Assembly: GCA_022798155.1 (NCBI GenBank)
Contig: JAAWLY010000035.1
Location: forward strand, 1 to 15,115
Length of the DNA: 15,115 bases
Reading direction: 5' to 3'
Source of the DNA: Lawsonibacter sp.
GTDB lineage: Bacteria > Bacillota > Clostridia > Oscillospirales > Oscillospiraceae
A program made the translations under genes and the position numbers. A model generated the notes under the pieces. The model saw nothing but the letters and a program-made list of their open reading frames with translations, ran no database searches and was not told where the DNA came from. Of the stretch, positions 13,364 through 15,115 are shown piece after piece. How positions within the stretch are numbered: position 1 is the first letter of the stretch; each line of letters opens with the position of its first letter.

Positions 13364-13398
13364 AAAAACAGGGACGCTGACCGGCGTCCCTGTTTTTT
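13363..13398. terminator. Strong bidirectional terminator after the hydrolase
   Basis: AAAAAACAGGGACGC (13363-13377), loop TGACCG, GCGTCCCTGTTTTTT (13384-13398) form a perfect 15-bp inverted repeat with a T run on both strands. It begins in the stop codon of the hydrolase gene and insulates it from nusB. Confidence 0.93.
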
Positions 13399-13451
13399 GT
13401 CGCGCTATGCCTCTGAGGAGGGGAGAACTGAAAAGTTTTTCAAAATAGGGC

Positions 13452-13480
13452 TTTTCTTTTTGTATATTCATGTATATAAT
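13452..13480 (+). promoter_or_regulatory. Promoter candidate of the nusB operon
   Basis: A perfect TATAAT at 13475-13480 lies in an AT-rich stretch between the hydrolase terminator and nusB. The -35 at 17-bp spacing, TTTTCT (13452-13457), is weak. The predicted start is near 13487, about 36 nt before the nusB ATG. Confidence 0.5.
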
Positions 13481-13522
13481 ATTCTAGGAAGTTTATGGAC
13501 CGAGAAACAGGAGGCTGTACCT

Positions 13523-14017
13523 ATGACGAGAAGCAGCGCGAGAGAGATTGCCGTACATATTATTTTTGCCTTGGGCTTTGACAACCGCAGCGCCCAGGAG
13601 GTGCTGGACGCGGAGCTGACCCGGGAGCGGTTCCAGGAGCTGGGGGAGGAGCTGCCCCTGTATGAGCAGTTCCCCAACGAGAAGCAGGAGCGCTACATCC
13701 GGGACCTGGTCCAGGGCGTGTTTGCCCACGGGCCGGAGCTGGACGATTACATCAGCCACTATTCGGTGGGCTGGTCCTTTGCACGCATCCCTCGCATGGC
13801 GGCGGCGGTGATGCGCACCGCTATGTATGAGGTGCTGTATATGCCCGATATTCCCAACGCCGCCGCCATCAACGAGGCGGTGGAGATCGCTAAAAAATAT
13901 GAGCCGGCAGAAGTGGTGTCCTTCCTCAACGGAATTTTGGGCACCTTTGTCCGGGCAGAGTTCGAGGACACCCCGCCCAAGCCGGAGAAGAAACCAGCCC
14001 CGGAGGAGGAACTGTGA
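13523..14017 (+). CDS. nusB: Transcription antitermination factor NusB
   Basis: A 164-residue all-helical RNA-binding protein that with NusE (S10) binds boxA RNA and supports antitermination of rRNA operons. Family features: SSAREIAVHIIFAL at the N-terminus, ERYIRDLVQGVFAHGPELDDYIS in the middle, and ARIPRMAAAVMRTAMYEVLYMPDIPNAAAINEAVEIAKKY plus FLNGILGTFVR at the C-terminus. The ATG at 13523 has AGGAGG 8 nt upstream; the open frame continues upstream to 13397 but through the terminator, so the longer form is rejected. The tail (148-164) is rich in Pro, Lys and Glu. Its stop overlaps the next start as TGATG. Confidence 0.95.
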   Translation: MTRSSAREIAVHIIFALGFDNRSAQEVLDAELTRERFQELGEELPLYEQFPNEKQERYIRDLVQGVFAHGPELDDYISHYSVGWSFARIPRMAAAVMRTAMYEVLYMPDIPNAAAINEAVEIAKKYEPAEVVSFLNGILGTFVRAEFEDTPPKPEKKPAPEEEL

Positions 14018-14949
14018 TGCCTGTTCTGGGGCTGGATACCAGCAACTACACCACCTCTGCCGCTCTCTTCGACGGAGAGACAGGGGAAAATGTTGGTTGT
14101 CTGCTGGAGGTACGTCCCGGCGAGCGGGGACTGCGGCAGAGCGACGCCCTGTTTCAGCATGTGAAGCGCTTGCCCCGGCTGCTGGAGGGGCTGCTGGCAG
14201 ATCGGGCCGGCATCCAGGCCGTGGGGGCCTCCACCCGCCCCAGAGCGGTGGAGGGCTCCTACATGCCCTGTTTTCTGGCCGGGGAGAGTCAGGGCCGGGG
14301 GATTGCCGCCGCCTTGGGGGTTCCGTTTTTTGCCCACTCCCACCAGCAAGGGCACTTGGCCGCCGCCGCTTGGTCTGCCGGGCGGCTTGATTTGCTGGAC
14401 GCGCCCTTCTTGGCCTGGCACCTGTCGGGGGGAACCACCGAGCTACTGCTGGTCAAGCCGGATGGCTATACCGTGACTGCCGAGATCATCGGCGGTACCA
14501 GCGACCTGTCCGCTGGACAGCTTATTGACCGTACTGGAGTACTGCTTGGGCTCCAGTTTCCGGCTGGCAAGGCCCTGGATGGGCTGTACGCCCAGGCGGA
14601 CGCCTGCTATGAATACCGGGTAAAGCTGAATGGGCTGACCTTCTCCCTGTCCGGAATGGAAAACCAGGTAAAGGCTTTGATTGCGGAGGGGGCGTGTCCG
14701 GGTACAGTGGCCCGGTTTGCCATCGACTCGGTATCCAATGTGGTCTGGCGGGCTACCCAAGAGGCCCAGCGGCAATATCCCGGGCTGCCGGTGCTCTGTT
14801 CCGGCGGGGTGGCCTCCAACAGCCAGCTGCGGGCGGGAATGACAGCGCTCTGCGGGGCCATCTTTGCCGAACCCCGGTACTCCACTGACAACGCCATGGG
14901 CGCCGCCATCCTCACCTGGCGGGGCCTGAAAGCGGGGGAGAGGTCATGA
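14017..14949 (+). CDS. Kae1/TsaD-like ASKHA-fold protein (peptidase M22-like paralogue)
   Basis: A 310-residue protein related to TsaD/Gcp but not the typical tRNA-modifying TsaD. Matching motifs: GLDTSNYTTSAAL (phosphate 1), HSHQQGH (H109 and H113, the HxxxH metal ligands), WHLSGGTTELLL (nucleotide-binding), CSGGVASNSQLR and YSTDNAMGAA with the probable metal-binding aspartate. The short insert regions and the position between nusB and xseA are those of the uncharacterised Kae1-like proteins of Clostridia. Its reaction is unknown; a t6A role is not supported, since a true tsaD is normally also present. ATG at 14017 with AGGAGG 7 nt upstream, overlapping the nusB stop. Its stop overlaps the xseA start (ATGA). 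Confidence 0.88.
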   Translation: MPVLGLDTSNYTTSAALFDGETGENVGCLLEVRPGERGLRQSDALFQHVKRLPRLLEGLLADRAGIQAVGASTRPRAVEGSYMPCFLAGESQGRGIAAALGVPFFAHSHQQGHLAAAAWSAGRLDLLDAPFLAWHLSGGTTELLLVKPDGYTVTAEIIGGTSDLSAGQLIDRTGVLLGLQFPAGKALDGLYAQADACYEYRVKLNGLTFSLSGMENQVKALIAEGACPGTVARFAIDSVSNVVWRATQEAQRQYPGLPVLCSGGVASNSQLRAGMTALCGAIFAEPRYSTDNAMGAAILTWRGLKAGERS

Positions 14950-15115
14950 GAGAGGACGCTATTCTGACCCCCAGTCAAGTGGGGCAGTATCTGAAAACAA
15001 TGATGGACCGGGACCATCTCCTGTCCCGGCTGCTGGTGCGGGGAGAACTGTCCAACTATAAAATGTACCCCTCGGGGCACCACTACTTCACCCTGAAGGA
15101 CGGGGAGGGGGCCCT
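14946..15115 (+). CDS. xseA: Exodeoxyribonuclease VII large subunit, N-terminal fragment
   Basis: The first 56 codons are visible before the right edge. ILTPSQVGQYLKTMMDRD and LLVRGELSNYKMYPSGHHYFTLKD are the N-terminal OB-fold of XseA, which binds single-stranded DNA. With the small subunit XseB it degrades single-stranded DNA from both ends. ATG at 14946 overlaps the previous stop. The nusB - Kae1-like - xseA order is common in Clostridia, so xseB probably follows outside the window. Confidence 0.93.
   Translation, partial: MREDAILTPSQVGQYLKTMMDRDHLLSRLLVRGELSNYKMYPSGHHYFTLKDGEGA

Noticed and set aside
14017..14949. True TsaD (t6A synthase subunit)
   Set aside because: Motifs are related but the spacing and the nusB-xseA position fit the Kae1-like paralogue; tsaD usually sits with tsaB/tsaE elsewhere.
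1..15115. CRISPR array, tRNA/rRNA genes, prophage, defence or toxin-antitoxin system
   Set aside because: No regularly spaced repeats, no recognisable structural RNA, no transposase or phage genes and no defence-type gene cluster were seen on either strand.

Overview
The window looks like chromosomal DNA from an endospore-forming Clostridia, probably a GC-rich Oscillospiraceae relative (Flavonifractor / Pseudoflavonifractor / Lawsonibacter type). This rests on the Gram-positive ribosome-binding sites (AGGAGG types, frequent TTG and GTG starts), GC-rich codon use, a YlbJ-type sporulation membrane protein, a SleB-type wall hydrolase with a copper-amine-oxidase-like N-terminal domain, and a nusB / Kae1-like / xseA operon. 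The genus is an inference. No rRNA, tRNA, CRISPR array, prophage or complete insertion sequence was seen.

Layout. 1-819 (-): 5' part of a ylbJ-like gene, running off the left edge. 851-964: a nested, AT-rich, MITE-like repeat. 983-1528 (-) and 1668-2012 (+): a divergent pair, a flavin oxidoreductase with an iron-sulfur-flavoprotein-like cysteine motif and an HxlR/YodB-type regulator. They share a promoter/operator region and are visibly less GC-rich than their surroundings. 2114-5678 (+): a tightly packed, partly overlapping run of a DUF2804 protein, a YgjP-type metalloprotease, a YczE-like membrane protein and the replication-recombination ATPase RarA. 5740-6513 (+): a TauE/SafE anion exporter. 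6540-8839 (-): a two-gene unit of tRNA(Met) cytidine acetate ligase (TmcAL/YlbM) and a DUF3810 membrane zinc-protease-like protein, ending at a strong terminator. 9030-10223 (+): acetate kinase with its own promoter and terminator. 10287-11838 (+): a TIGR04076 protein, a DUF951 protein and a radical SAM enzyme, with an intergenic double-hairpin region. 11839-12310: a 472-bp gap holding a candidate small RNA (promoter, hairpin, intrinsic terminator) and then a match to the WalR/YycF operator. 12311-13363 (+): the secreted wall hydrolase. 13523-15115 (+): nusB, a Kae1/TsaD-like paralogue and the start of xseA.

Functional links. TmcAL and acetate kinase both use acetate and ATP and diverge from one 190-bp region. 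The WalR-type box fits the wall-hydrolase gene below it. The HxlR regulator has an N-terminal and a C-terminal cysteine, as in YodB, and sits next to a flavin oxidoreductase, which suggests a thiol or quinone stress switch. Most of the window is ordinary chromosome. The least explained pieces are the orphan small RNA candidate, the repeat at 851-964 and the recurrent TTCCTTTT hairpins. I did not find a convincing new multi-gene system.
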